From the NCBI GenBank assembly GCA_002317135.1, contig DCIX01000025.1, forward strand, positions 124,001 through 188,000: a DNA stretch of 64,000 nt, given 5' to 3'. This document shows, piece by piece, positions 26,581 through 36,075 of the stretch (its first letter is position 1; the number at the start of each line of letters is the position of its first letter). Source of the DNA: Bacteroidales bacterium UBA1715. GTDB taxonomy: Bacteria > Bacteroidota > Bacteroidia > Bacteroidales > UBA1715. Under the pieces are notes generated by a model that was given only the letters and a program-made list of their open reading frames with translations, was not told the origin of the DNA and did no database searches. The translations under genes were made by a program, and so were the position numbers.

Positions 26581-29500
26581 TTATTTTTCTTTTCGGAAAA
26601 ATTCCCGCAAAACATTAAAATCTTTCGTAAACGAAAAACCTAAGCCATTTGTGTTTTCCTGTTTTTCCGACAATTCATCGTCGTTACTACGAGAAAATCC
26701 TTTCACCTTCAAAGTTCCCTGTTTATTTACCTTCATTTCTACACTAACATTTCCTGAGAACTCATTGGCTTGTGCTGTTGTAGAAACATCCGTATTATTT
26801 GCACCACCAAAATCAGTGTAGCCATTTACATTCACAAGAATTCTATCATTCCAAAACTGCCGCGAAATTCCAAACTCAAACTCATTGTTAGTAACATTAT
26901 CTGTTCCTAAACGATAATTTACATTCACATTCAAGTTCGGGTCCAACTGCGACAACAAGTTATTTATTTGATTACTCAACACTTCAAAAGAAACAGAATT
27001 TCCACCTACCGCAGAAGAATTAACTGCCATAAATGAACCTTGCAACATTAAGGACAAAAACTGAAGCGTTTTTTCATCTTCACTCAACGTTGATAAAACC
27101 TCACTTACCTGAGTAGCAGAAGATGGAACGGCAATGTCGTATGAAATATCTGGAGACATTAAATTATTCTGCAACATAGCCTTACAAGTAACAGGAATAC
27201 GCTTTGTTGCGGAAACAGAACTATCGAACAATGGCTGTGGCGAAGCCTTCGTTTCATAATTTGCAGTAAGATTCACCTGTGCATTCAAAGGATCTCCGTT
27301 CCATGCAATAGTTCCACCTTTTTGAAGTACCAATTTCTTATTTATCAAATTCTTTAACGTGAAAAGATATTCTCCTTCGTCTATCTGATATTTTCCATAA
27401 ACCTGCAAGTCGCCATCTTTATCCATCTTCACCTGCAAGTCACCATTCCCTCGTGCTTTAATAACATCGCCTACCTTCGGGTCAAAAACGATTTGTGCCA
27501 GTGCATCAGGCGTCACCGACAATGTCATATTCATTGTCATTCCCGAAGAAGTGGTTGTTTTTTCCTGCACCTGAATCGTAGTATCCACATCAAAAGAAAG
27601 AAAGTCATATACCCCCGACAATTCCGAATAACTTACTGGAATTGAACACACAGTATTTTCAAGGGAACGACCATTTGCGGTAATATCAGTTTCATTCAAA
27701 TCACCTTCGATTTTTGCCGTACCATTATAATATATGGTACCATAAAAATAGTCATTATCCTTTGCTGTTGTGTTCATCACCAAAATTTTCGGAGAAGAAA
27801 TATCAATGCGATAATGAGGATTACCCAAATCTTTTATATCAACAAAACCACTTATTTCTCCCGTATTACGGCGACTGTCTTCTATTGTAAAATCAGAGAA
27901 TAGAAAGCGAGTCTTTTGAGCACGAAGTTTTCCCGAGAATTTATACGGAACATTTAAATAACTTACCGTAAACGAGCCGTTTGTTGCTTCAAGTTCACCA
28001 CTATATGTAGGATAAGATAGAGTTCCATTCAAATCAACATTCCCATTAACAATTCCAGACAATCTATCTACTGTTCCTTGCAGTATTTCATCAAAAATTT
28101 TCAAATCCAAATCATTGCAAGCCACAGTACAACGCAAGGAATCACTCGACGGCACATATTTACCTTCAACAGAAAGCAAAGCATCCTTTTCACGCATAAT
28201 AATAGCCTTCAACAGCAACGCCTTTTGCTTGTTTTCCCAAAAACTACGAAAACGTAAAGAACCTAACTCATTATCATTAAAAGAGACTAATCCCGAATTT
28301 ATATCTGCAAAAACCAATGGCGTAGCATACAAATTTTTCATTCGAACCCTACCCTCAATTTGTCCCGCAAGTCGAACATTTTCATTTCCAATCAATGGAT
28401 TTAATTCGCGTAAATCATAGTTTTCAACATCTACCACGACATAATCGTTACTATTTTCAGAAATCACGCCATCAACATGGATTTTCTTCGCATCTTTTGA
28501 AAGACAGAATCCAGAAATCGAAATACTTGTTGTATCCACAACAAGATGAGATTCTGCAATATTCCAAAGAGAATCAGCAAGATAAAATTGCGAAGGAATG
28601 ACTGTAAGCACAAACTTTGGCAACTCTCCTATTTGTTTTGTTTGCATTGCACCACGAATAGCACATTCACCATGTGTTTTCAATGCAGAAGCGAGAGACC
28701 AAGCTGTATGCATAGATAAACTATCTTTCACTATAGAACAATCTGCCATAAGCGTATTTCCTGATTTTGAATCAGAATCAAGCGTACATTTTGAATTCAC
28801 AAGAATTCCCGTTTCATCGCAGTCAAGGGAAATATCACCATTATACATAGCAACAGAACCATACGAGCAACGAGGGGAATGAATATCGATAGATGCCGTA
28901 TTTTTTTCTTTACTATACACAGCACTACAAGTTGTTCCATTTTTAATTCGCAAGTCTGGAAATAACAAAGAAAAAACAGTATCAATATTTTTTACTGTTG
29001 CAGAAAATGTAAATTCTGAAGTTTGGTTTCCTTTATCCTTATTATATGGCAAAGCTGAAATATTTTGTCCAAGCAAAGCCAGTATATTATTGTATAAATC
29101 GCCATACGAACCTTGACCATTTATCTCTGCATCGGCAAATGCAGAACGGAGTGCTATATTCCTCTGTTGCTTTTCGTTAGAAAAATTGACAGCAATATTT
29201 TTTGTCGAAACCGTTCCCTTCGCATTTGAATATTCCAAATTTCGAATAGAAGCAATTCCATTCAGATCGTCCAAATCCGCACCATATAAATCAACTTGTG
29301 TAGAAAAGGAAACGGAAGAAAGACTATCGGAAAACAAATTCAGTTTATCCAAATTAGCCTTTTCTATGGTAGAAATAAACTTAATTTCAGGGGTTTTTAC
29401 CGAAAAATCCAACCCTCCAGCAAAGTTCATTTTTAAATTTGCATCATTTATTGAAACCTTACCACCAAATCGTTCCGAAGAAAATCTTGTATCCAAATCG

Positions 29501-30930
29501 ATAGATTTATAGGCATAGCCGTTACATTCCAAAGTATCGACAATCCCCTTTAGCGTTCCATTCAAAAAAGAATTTTCATTAAATTCAACAGATGCCAAAA
29601 CAGAGCCTGATATTTTGCCTAATATATCAGAATCAGAAAGCAAATACGAGCAGTCAAATTGTTTAAACGTTACCGAGCCATCGCACGCTATAGTTTTATT
29701 TTGAACCATACGAACATCTGCATCAATTTTTCCCGCATCGGAAAGCAATGTTCCAACAAGAGAAGCATCACGTGTCGTTCCACTTACTGTTCCTGTAAAT
29801 TTGAAGAAACTAAACGCATCCAATACACTTGGCAATTCCACATATTTTTCTTCCTCCTGAAAAGGAAGTAATGTATGTGAAATATCGTAAGAATTTACTG
29901 ACAGATTTTGTGCCTGAATACGGAATTTTGTTTTGTCTAAGTCAGGCAATCCTTGTGCCTCTACCATTCCAACAAGTTGACTACTTTTCCCATATCCAAT
30001 ATGAATGTCAGAAGCAACAAAATCCGAAACTGTTCCTTCAAAATCACCATGAATAGTAAATCGATATGGCATTTGTTCCAAAACAGGAGCGAAATACGAG
30101 ACATCATGCAAACTAACGGAACTATGATTTACATTTGCTGAGATTGCTACTTTTTCACAAAAATCACTAAAATCAGAAAAATCAGTATACGACAAAGAAA
30201 AATGCTTCGCATAAACCTTTGAATCTGTAGCAGAAATGGCAACATCAGAACAATCAATTATTGTATCCGTAACTTGTACGTCTCCAAACAAATAGGACAA
30301 TTTAAAACCAGACTTTTCCTGAGCAGAAAATTTTTGAATGGAGGCCGAATATGAACCATTTTCCATAACAAAATTGCTTATTGATGCATACAAATTATCT
30401 ACCTGCAAATGAGAGAAATCCATTCCTTTTTCTGCAAAAGGAGCAGTCATATCATCAAAATAAAAAGAAGCCTTTCGTATAAAGACTTCATCAACGGAAA
30501 GTCGCACATTTGACGTAGTGTCATCGGAAGAAAGATTTTGCAAAAGAGGATCAATATTGAATGTGCCCAAAGAATCTATCACAAGTCGGATACGAGGCTG
30601 CGACAAAGTAATTTTTGACAAAGCGAACGAGGAAGAATCCAAATTTATCGCATTCACCGAAGCAGAAAGATACTCTGCAGACAAGATTGTATCGTTCTGT
30701 TCACCAAACACATACACATTCCGTAGAGCAACACCATCCCACAACATAGGCGAAACACCACCAACAGAAACCGTTAGCCCAATTGCAGAACTAATTTTAT
30801 TTTCGGCAATGCGAATAAGTTTTGTTTGAACAGCAGGAATAGAAATCACAGCAAAGGTCAATAGGACCACTGCCAATATGCTTGCCACGACAATGCCAAA
30901 GATTTTTGCTATTCGTTTTACAAAACTCAC
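26581..30930 (-). CDS. tamB: Translocation/assembly module TamB (DUF490)
   Basis: A protein of about 1449 residues with an N-terminal membrane anchor (about 8-30) and a very long periplasmic beta-groove made of repeated short strands. It ends in the DUF490/TamB C-terminal domain (segment around GDGDLQVKMDKDGDLQVYG and the LGTDNVTNNEFEFGISRQFWNDRI barrel-like end). TamB/AsmA-like proteins bridge the envelope for lipid or outer-membrane-protein transport. I choose the GTG at 30930 as the start. It lies just after a full promoter (TTG-N19-TATATTTG), and the longer ATG frame to 31086 would run back through that promoter into tsaD. It is divergent from tsaD. Confidence 0.88.
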   Translation of the reverse strand: MSFVKRIAKIFGIVVASILAVVLLTFAVISIPAVQTKLIRIAENKISSAIGLTVSVGGVSPMLWDGVALRNVYVFGEQNDTILSAEYLSASVNAINLDSSSFALSKITLSQPRIRLVIDSLGTFNIDPLLQNLSSDDTTSNVRLSVDEVFIRKASFYFDDMTAPFAEKGMDFSHLQVDNLYASISNFVMENGSYSASIQKFSAQEKSGFKLSYLFGDVQVTDTIIDCSDVAISATDSKVYAKHFSLSYTDFSDFSDFCEKVAISANVNHSSVSLHDVSYFAPVLEQMPYRFTIHGDFEGTVSDFVASDIHIGYGKSSQLVGMVEAQGLPDLDKTKFRIQAQNLSVNSYDISHTLLPFQEEEKYVELPSVLDAFSFFKFTGTVSGTTRDASLVGTLLSDAGKIDADVRMVQNKTIACDGSVTFKQFDCSYLLSDSDILGKISGSVLASVEFNENSFLNGTLKGIVDTLECNGYAYKSIDLDTRFSSERFGGKVSINDANLKMNFAGGLDFSVKTPEIKFISTIEKANLDKLNLFSDSLSSVSFSTQVDLYGADLDDLNGIASIRNLEYSNAKGTVSTKNIAVNFSNEKQQRNIALRSAFADAEINGQGSYGDLYNNILALLGQNISALPYNKDKGNQTSEFTFSATVKNIDTVFSLLFPDLRIKNGTTCSAVYSKEKNTASIDIHSPRCSYGSVAMYNGDISLDCDETGILVNSKCTLDSDSKSGNTLMADCSIVKDSLSMHTAWSLASALKTHGECAIRGAMQTKQIGELPKFVLTVIPSQFYLADSLWNIAESHLVVDTTSISISGFCLSKDAKKIHVDGVISENSNDYVVVDVENYDLRELNPLIGNENVRLAGQIEGRVRMKNLYATPLVFADINSGLVSFNDNELGSLRFRSFWENKQKALLLKAIIMREKDALLSVEGKYVPSSDSLRCTVACNDLDLKIFDEILQGTVDRLSGIVNGNVDLNGTLSYPTYSGELEATNGSFTVSYLNVPYKFSGKLRAQKTRFLFSDFTIEDSRRNTGEISGFVDIKDLGNPHYRIDISSPKILVMNTTAKDNDYFYGTIYYNGTAKIEGDLNETDITANGRSLENTVCSIPVSYSELSGVYDFLSFDVDTTIQVQEKTTTSSGMTMNMTLSVTPDALAQIVFDPKVGDVIKARGNGDLQVKMDKDGDLQVYGKYQIDEGEYLFTLKNLINKKLVLQKGGTIAWNGDPLNAQVNLTANYETKASPQPLFDSSVSATKRIPVTCKAMLQNNLMSPDISYDIAVPSSATQVSEVLSTLSEDEKTLQFLSLMLQGSFMAVNSSAVGGNSVSFEVLSNQINNLLSQLDPNLNVNVNYRLGTDNVTNNEFEFGISRQFWNDRILVNVNGYTDFGGANNTDVSTTAQANEFSGNVSVEMKVNKQGTLKVKGFSRSNDDELSEKQENTNGLGFSFTKDFNVLREFFRKEK

Positions 30931-30941
30931 AGAAATAACCG

Positions 30942-30949
30942 TATTTTTG
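30942..30949 (+). promoter_or_regulatory. -7 promoter box of tsaD
   Basis: TATTTTTG is an exact TAnnTTTG match, 48 bases before the tsaD ATG. It lies only three bases from the oppositely directed tamB box, so the two promoters probably compete or are read in turn. Confidence 0.5.
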
Positions 30950-30952
30950 CCA

Positions 30953-30982
30953 CAAATATAATTATAAGTTGGTAGGTAGCAA
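30953..30982 (-). promoter_or_regulatory. Promoter of tamB (-33 TTG, 19-base spacer, -7 TATATTTG)
   Basis: On the minus strand, TTG (30982-30980) is followed after 19 bases by TATATTTG (30960-30953). This is the Bacteroidota sigma factor consensus with normal spacing. It ends 22 bases before the proposed GTG start of tamB. Confidence 0.7.
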
Positions 30983-30997
30983 TTAGAAAAGACAATT

Positions 30998-32038
30998 ATG
31001 AGTACAACTATTCTCGCCATAGAATCTTCGTGCGACGACACATCTGCAGCCGTTTTAAGAGACGGTGTTTTGCTTTCCAATACCATAGCAAGCCAGAAAG
31101 TTCATGAGCGATATGGCGGAGTTGTTCCCGAACTTGCATCACGTTCACATCAACAAAACATTATACCAGTAGTTGACGACGCACTAAAACAAGCAGGTGT
31201 CAGCAAAGACGAGATTGATGCTGTCGGCTACACTCGCGGTCCTGGTTTACTCGGTTCGCTCCTTGTTGGTGGCTCGTTCGCAAAATCATTCGCACTCGCA
31301 AAAGGATGTAAGCTCATAGAAGTAAACCACTTACATGGTCACGTTTTGGCCAATTTCATTGTTACCCCTGAAACTGTAGGACGCGAACAAGCACAGTTTC
31401 CTTTCCTTTGTCTGTTAGTATCTGGCGGTCATACGCAAATCATTGTAGTTAAGGACTATACCGATATGGAAATTATCGGTACAACTATTGATGACGCCGC
31501 AGGCGAAGCATTCGACAAGAGCGCAAAAGTTCTTGGACTTCCTTATCCTGGCGGTCCACAAATCGACAGCAGAGCACAAAAGGGAAATCCAAAAGCATTT
31601 ACATTCAACAGACCACAAATACCAAATTTAGATTATAGCTTCAGTGGTCTCAAAACCTCTATCTTATATTTCTTGCAAAAAGAGGTTCAAAAGAATCCGA
31701 ATTTTGTGGAAGAGAACATCAACGACATTTGCGCATCTGTGCAATATACAATCATAGATATTTTAATAAAAAAACTCATAGTTGCCTCTAAACAAACTGG
31801 GATTAAAGACATTGTGATTGGTGGTGGCGTTGCCGCAAATTCAGGCCTACGCGATGCCATTGTAGCAACAGGAGAAAAACATCATTGGAGAACATTCCTA
31901 CCAGAAAGAAGATTTACCACAGACAATGCAGCAATGGTTGGTTTGGCAGCATATCATAAATTTATGGCAGGACAATTTGCAGGACAAAATTTAGCACCAA
32001 GAGCACGATATTCTTTACAAGAATACTTTGCAAAGTAA
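30998..32038 (+). CDS. tsaD: tRNA N6-adenosine threonylcarbamoyltransferase TsaD
   Basis: 346 residues, the usual length. TsaD transfers threonylcarbamoyl to A37 of ANN-reading tRNAs. The ATP/metal site motifs are present: IESSCDDTSAA (8-18), HLHGH with His111 and His115, LLVSGGHTQI, the DDAAGEAFDK block and the late GGGVAANSGLR block. The gene has its own -7 box and shares a divergent spacer with tamB. The downstream SiaB/SiaC fusion gene starts 93 bases later on the same strand. Confidence 0.98.
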   Translation: MSTTILAIESSCDDTSAAVLRDGVLLSNTIASQKVHERYGGVVPELASRSHQQNIIPVVDDALKQAGVSKDEIDAVGYTRGPGLLGSLLVGGSFAKSFALAKGCKLIEVNHLHGHVLANFIVTPETVGREQAQFPFLCLLVSGGHTQIIVVKDYTDMEIIGTTIDDAAGEAFDKSAKVLGLPYPGGPQIDSRAQKGNPKAFTFNRPQIPNLDYSFSGLKTSILYFLQKEVQKNPNFVEENINDICASVQYTIIDILIKKLIVASKQTGIKDIVIGGGVAANSGLRDAIVATGEKHHWRTFLPERRFTTDNAAMVGLAAYHKFMAGQFAGQNLAPRARYSLQEYFAK

Positions 32039-32131
32039 ATAGATTGTACGTCGTTTCTACAACCATATTTTGCACAAATTAGTACGATTTATCAATTTAT
32101 TTTACTATCTTGCTCTCAGATTTTTGGTATA

Positions 32132-33007
32132 ATGGAAAAAGAATTCTTTACATACATCGCTGATAGCATTACAAATGCGGAAATTGAGTCATTGCTTCAA
32201 AGCATTATGAATGAAGCAGAAAAGAATTCATTCTCACGCATCGTCAATCATAATTTAAAGTCTGTTGCTTCGGAAATTCTTAGTAATATAGCGATGCACG
32301 CATCGATTACTGCAGACACAAAAAAATCAGTTTCGGTAAAAATCTCTACAACCGACCAAGGAGCGATAGTAATTCGTACACGAAATTTCATTCCGAACGA
32401 TAGTGTTGGCCCATTCACGGTAATGTTGAACAACATTAACTTGAAATCTGCTCCTGAGTTAAAAGAATTACAACAAAAAACATTACAAGAAAATCTAAAC
32501 GATGCAGGAAGTCCTCACATCGGTCTTATAATGATGCGTCGTAAATGTTGTAAACCTATCATTTGCAAGTTCGAACCGTATGACGAAAACAAGTCGTACA
32601 TTTCATTGGAACTAGAATTGAAAAACTTGCAAGACGACCTACAAAAAGAGGCTACAAAGCGTACTCCACAAGTCAAATTCGATATTGCAAGTCAAACGTT
32701 CGAAATATCTGGTGTTTCATTCCCAGAAGATGCAGAAAACTACTATTCCGAAATAGAAAGTTGGATTATTGACAACGAAACATTCATTTCGGAACTTCAA
32801 AATCCTATTATAAAAATCGATTTAGAGTACTTTAACTCTATATCACTTAAGAACATAGTAAGAACAGTTCGTGGTTTATTGGAATCGAACAAAGACAAAT
32901 TTACGGTGAATTGGTATTACGATGTGGACGATGAGATTTCTCATGAAGAGGGAATTGAAATGAGTGAAATATTACATAAAGAATTCAATTTCATTCCCAA
33001 AAATTAA
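32132..33007 (+). CDS. SiaB-like/SiaC fusion protein
   Basis: 291 residues joining two modules that are normally separate proteins. Residues about 1-165 form a GHKL domain of SiaB type with the N-box SEILSNIAMH (47-56; Asn52, His56). Its glycine box is reduced to GSPHIGLIMMRRKC (126-139), so ATP binding is doubtful. Residues about 176-291 form a SiaC/DUF1987 domain with TPQVKFDIASQTFEISGVS-FPEDAENYY. The phosphosite block reads LEYFNSISLK, so Ser236 replaces the Thr found in the other copies. A free-standing siaC follows at 33044. It could be a pseudokinase scaffold, an autophosphorylating switch or a decoy; the sequence does not decide. Confidence 0.85.
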   Translation: MEKEFFTYIADSITNAEIESLLQSIMNEAEKNSFSRIVNHNLKSVASEILSNIAMHASITADTKKSVSVKISTTDQGAIVIRTRNFIPNDSVGPFTVMLNNINLKSAPELKELQQKTLQENLNDAGSPHIGLIMMRRKCCKPIICKFEPYDENKSYISLELELKNLQDDLQKEATKRTPQVKFDIASQTFEISGVSFPEDAENYYSEIESWIIDNETFISELQNPIIKIDLEYFNSISLKNIVRTVRGLLESNKDKFTVNWYYDVDDEISHEEGIEMSEILHKEFNFIPKN

Positions 33008-33009
33008 CA

Positions 33010-33017
33010 TACATTTG
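33010..33017 (+). promoter_or_regulatory. -7 promoter box ahead of siaC copy 4
   Basis: TACATTTG is an exact TAnnTTTG match in the 36-base gap between the fusion gene and the last siaC. The last siaC may therefore be made in excess of the fusion protein. Confidence 0.4.
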
Positions 33018-33043
33018 TAACGAACATTTAATAATAAAAGAAT

Positions 33044-33421
33044 ATGGATAAAATCACAATGGAAGGCTCGGCTAAAACGCCAGAATTAAACTTCGATGCA
33101 AGCACAGGTATATTCGACTTAAAAGGTCGTTCAATCCCTGAAAACTCTGTAGAATTCTACAAACCAGTTCTTGAATGGTTAGATCAATATGCAACAGAAG
33201 CTCAACCTAAAACAGTTCTTAATGTACAACTAGAATACTTCAACACAAGTTCTTCTAAATGTATTCTTGATCTTTTGAAGAAATTCGAAAAAATCGCAGA
33301 AAATAGCGATGTTATGATTAACTGGCACTACGAAAGCGACGACGAAGATATGCAAGAAACAGGTGCAGACTACAAAGAAATCATCAAAGTTCCTTTTACT
33401 CTTGTTGAAATCGAAGACTAA
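33044..33421 (+). CDS. SiaC-family regulatory phosphoprotein (DUF1987), free-standing copy at the fusion locus
   Basis: 125 residues with all SiaC/DUF1987 blocks: KTPELNFDASTGIFDLKGRS-IPENSVEFY (11-39), LEYFNTSSSK (63-72) and WHYESDDEDMQETG. Thr68 sits at the position phosphorylated in Pseudomonas SiaC. It follows the SiaB/SiaC fusion gene by 36 bases and ends at a strong terminator, so it closes this locus. A partner may be the fusion protein upstream or the double SiaB-like kinase at 12891. Confidence 0.9.
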   Translation: MDKITMEGSAKTPELNFDASTGIFDLKGRSIPENSVEFYKPVLEWLDQYATEAQPKTVLNVQLEYFNTSSSKCILDLLKKFEKIAENSDVMINWHYESDDEDMQETGADYKEIIKVPFTLVEIED

Positions 33422-33443
33422 AAGTATCTTACTGATATATAAT

Positions 33444-33473
33444 AAAAAAGGCAACCAAATGGTTGCCTTTTTT
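33444..33473. terminator. Bidirectional terminator between siaC copy 4 and the CAP/OmpA-like gene
   Basis: A 13-bp perfect stem (AAAAAAGGCAACC / GGTTGCCTTTTTT) with loop AAAT has an A tract on one side and a T tract on the other. It lies between two convergent genes and can serve both. Confidence 0.85.
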
Positions 33474-33492
33474 ATTTGAATTCCCTAACCTA

Positions 33493-35913
33493 TTATTGAT
33501 TACAAGCAGGGCAATATACTTTCTTAACCTCTGGGTTTTCAAACATCTGGAACGATAATTTTCCAGTATCAACCAACTCGCACAAACGAGGTTTATTCAT
33601 TTCTACAGCACGCTTTAACGCATCTACGAATGCTTGAGTATGGAACATATAATCTGTATGTGTACACATTGCAATGAACACAAATATAAATTCCTCACTC
33701 ACAGATGGAATATTTACCATTGGAGCCATTATACTCAATGGATAGTCATAATCGCCCATACCAACAAATATATTCGCCAAATTCAACGCACCTTTCCAGT
33801 CATAATCGTCGATTTCGATAATGTCTTTTATACGCTCAAAAGCAGCATTAACAAACTCTTCTTCGTTAGACACACGGAATGTCTTATTAAGATTTTGCAA
33901 TGATTTAATTTGCAATTCCAAATTCAACGGATCTATCGCATACTTTGGTAATACAGAAATCAATTGTGCATCGATTTCCTTTTGCATTTCTGTCACATAG
34001 AATTCATTTTCAATTGGTTCCAACTTCAATCGAGCATAAACCAAATTGCGACGAACATAGAAATTCTCAGAGTTCAAGGAATTCAAACGCTTCATTTCTT
34101 TCAAGAATTTTTCGTCGGTTTCCATATTGTTTGCAGTATATTTCAACCACATTTTATTTACCTGCATACCAACATAGGCTGGTTTGTCTGGAATTTGCAT
34201 CTTGTCGATTGTAGATTTCGGATATCTACCCGACAAAACCTGTTGCATAATATACTTTTGCACAGCAAGAGCAAGATCTTCATTATATTCCTTCAAAGCT
34301 TTATGGAAAGCATACAAAGTATATGCCTGTTCTTGACGAGTTGTCGTAATATCATACTCAACAACAATTTGAACTTCCGCAAAACGATGCTTTGACAAAA
34401 CCACATCCATTTTCTTCAAATTGTCACCTTTTGAAATATATGCCAACACTTCTTCTTTTGACTTCGTTTTCAAAAACTGCCAATCTGTAGCTACGATGTC
34501 GGTATAGAACAAATCCCAAGAATCAGAACTTTTTGTTGAAATAGGAACTTTGTTGTGAGAATATGAAGCAATTGCGCTTACAATACTATTAATTCTCTCA
34601 CCACGCAAATGCATATTTTTCTCTGGATTTCCATCAATAGAAGAATATGCAGTCACAATAAATGCAAGAGGTTTGAAATCAGGTTGTTTCATTGAGTCAA
34701 TGAATGCAGCAATATCTGATTCACGATATTGAGAACGACCTATTTCGAATGGAATTAAGAAACTAATTGTGTCGCGTTCTACTTTAGGATTATAAATAAA
34801 AGTATTATAGCGAGTTACCGTATCAGGGAAAGGCAACAATTCTGGCATATTAAAGCCATCAATTTTCTTATCGAAACTTGGAGTTAAGGTTTTACACAAG
34901 CGTTTGTCTTTTATAACCAACACATTATATTCGTAATCTGTAACACCTTCAGGAAGTTCACCCAACAACAAACGCAATTTAGCAGAAGCATTTCGGCCAG
35001 CATAGATGTTCAATTTATCAAAGTCTTTTACAAATATAGGCTTCGTTGTAAAACCACGACTTGGCAATTGGTTATTCACAATATTTTCGCCATTACAAGG
35101 ATATTGTTTCATATTAACAATATCAACAGCAATTGCGTCGGTTGGATCCTTCAACAACTTCTTTAACGACTTATAGTCATTTGTTTCAAAAAAGATTTTT
35201 CCTCTTTCTATAGTTACCATAGAACGAAGTGACTCTATTTCCTTGTATTTGGAACAAGCCTTACAAGTTTTTGCATCATACCAACCAATACCTTGATTTG
35301 ACGCAGTCATTTTTAAGCCCGAAGCTTTAACATCCTTTTTAGAAGTTGTCGCCAAGTTGTAGTTTCCAACGCTAATTGAAAGATATAACTTCTTTCCTGT
35401 TTTGTCGATACCGCAACCAATACCAGCAAAAACATAACGAGGATTCTGCAAAATCTCAACTGATTTTCTTTTAAAGATTTGGAATGCAACATCTTGAGCA
35501 ACTTCGTCGTATGTTAGAGACATTTTTGCACGTTGAATAGATGTCTTCATCGTAATCTCATCCACCTGATGAACACCACCATCTTGATTCAACAATCGTT
35601 GTTGCAATGAGTATTTTGCTGGAGCATAATTCACACGAATTTCATCGGTTTTTGCCATATAATCAGCAAATTCCTGCGAAGCATCTTGCAAAACCTTATT
35701 TGGTTGCAACATACGATAGCCTTCTTTATGTAACTCTTTATCAAGATAATACAAAATAGCATCACGCATCAAAGTCAAGTTGAATGCTTCTGGATACAAC
35801 TCCGTCAAAAACGATTCTACTCTCTTTGGTTCTCTAAAATTCTCCGTTTGTGCAACCGATTGAAATGAAACGATCACACCAAGCAAAACGGTAAAAATAT
35901 ATTTAATTTTCAT
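33493..35913 (-). CDS. Secreted CAP-domain protein with OmpA-like segment
   Basis: 806 residues with signal peptide 1-22. Residues about 48-190 look like a CAP/SCP domain (LYYLDKELHKEGYRML, then ASQEFADYMA, later FAGIGCGID and LYLSISVGNY). Residues about 414-450 resemble an OmpA-like peptidoglycan-binding core (VTAYSSIDGNPEKNMHLRGERI). The last ~250 residues are helical and TPR-like. Two CxxC pairs stand out: Cys217/Cys220 and Cys801/Cys804, the second only two residues from the end. No close named family is recognised; a role in the periplasm or at the surface is likely. It is transcribed alone. Confidence 0.7.
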   Translation of the reverse strand: MKIKYIFTVLLGVIVSFQSVAQTENFREPKRVESFLTELYPEAFNLTLMRDAILYYLDKELHKEGYRMLQPNKVLQDASQEFADYMAKTDEIRVNYAPAKYSLQQRLLNQDGGVHQVDEITMKTSIQRAKMSLTYDEVAQDVAFQIFKRKSVEILQNPRYVFAGIGCGIDKTGKKLYLSISVGNYNLATTSKKDVKASGLKMTASNQGIGWYDAKTCKACSKYKEIESLRSMVTIERGKIFFETNDYKSLKKLLKDPTDAIAVDIVNMKQYPCNGENIVNNQLPSRGFTTKPIFVKDFDKLNIYAGRNASAKLRLLLGELPEGVTDYEYNVLVIKDKRLCKTLTPSFDKKIDGFNMPELLPFPDTVTRYNTFIYNPKVERDTISFLIPFEIGRSQYRESDIAAFIDSMKQPDFKPLAFIVTAYSSIDGNPEKNMHLRGERINSIVSAIASYSHNKVPISTKSSDSWDLFYTDIVATDWQFLKTKSKEEVLAYISKGDNLKKMDVVLSKHRFAEVQIVVEYDITTTRQEQAYTLYAFHKALKEYNEDLALAVQKYIMQQVLSGRYPKSTIDKMQIPDKPAYVGMQVNKMWLKYTANNMETDEKFLKEMKRLNSLNSENFYVRRNLVYARLKLEPIENEFYVTEMQKEIDAQLISVLPKYAIDPLNLELQIKSLQNLNKTFRVSNEEEFVNAAFERIKDIIEIDDYDWKGALNLANIFVGMGDYDYPLSIMAPMVNIPSVSEEFIFVFIAMCTHTDYMFHTQAFVDALKRAVEMNKPRLCELVDTGKLSFQMFENPEVKKVYCPACNQ

Positions 35914-36075
35914 CTAAGTTGATTAGTTAGAACACTTTCCATTAATTCTTGCAAATTTATGATTATAAAATGATTTTAACAAAGAAATAACCTCTCTGCT
36001 TGATATTTTTTCATAAAAAAAGAACAAACCGTCTTCATAAATTCAATAAATAATTATTTTTACAAAAAAATTACT

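Noticed and set aside
30931..31086. Longer tamB start at the ATG at 31086
   Set aside because: It would run back through a full minus-strand promoter and 89 bases into tsaD, and its extra residues have no recognisable signal or domain.
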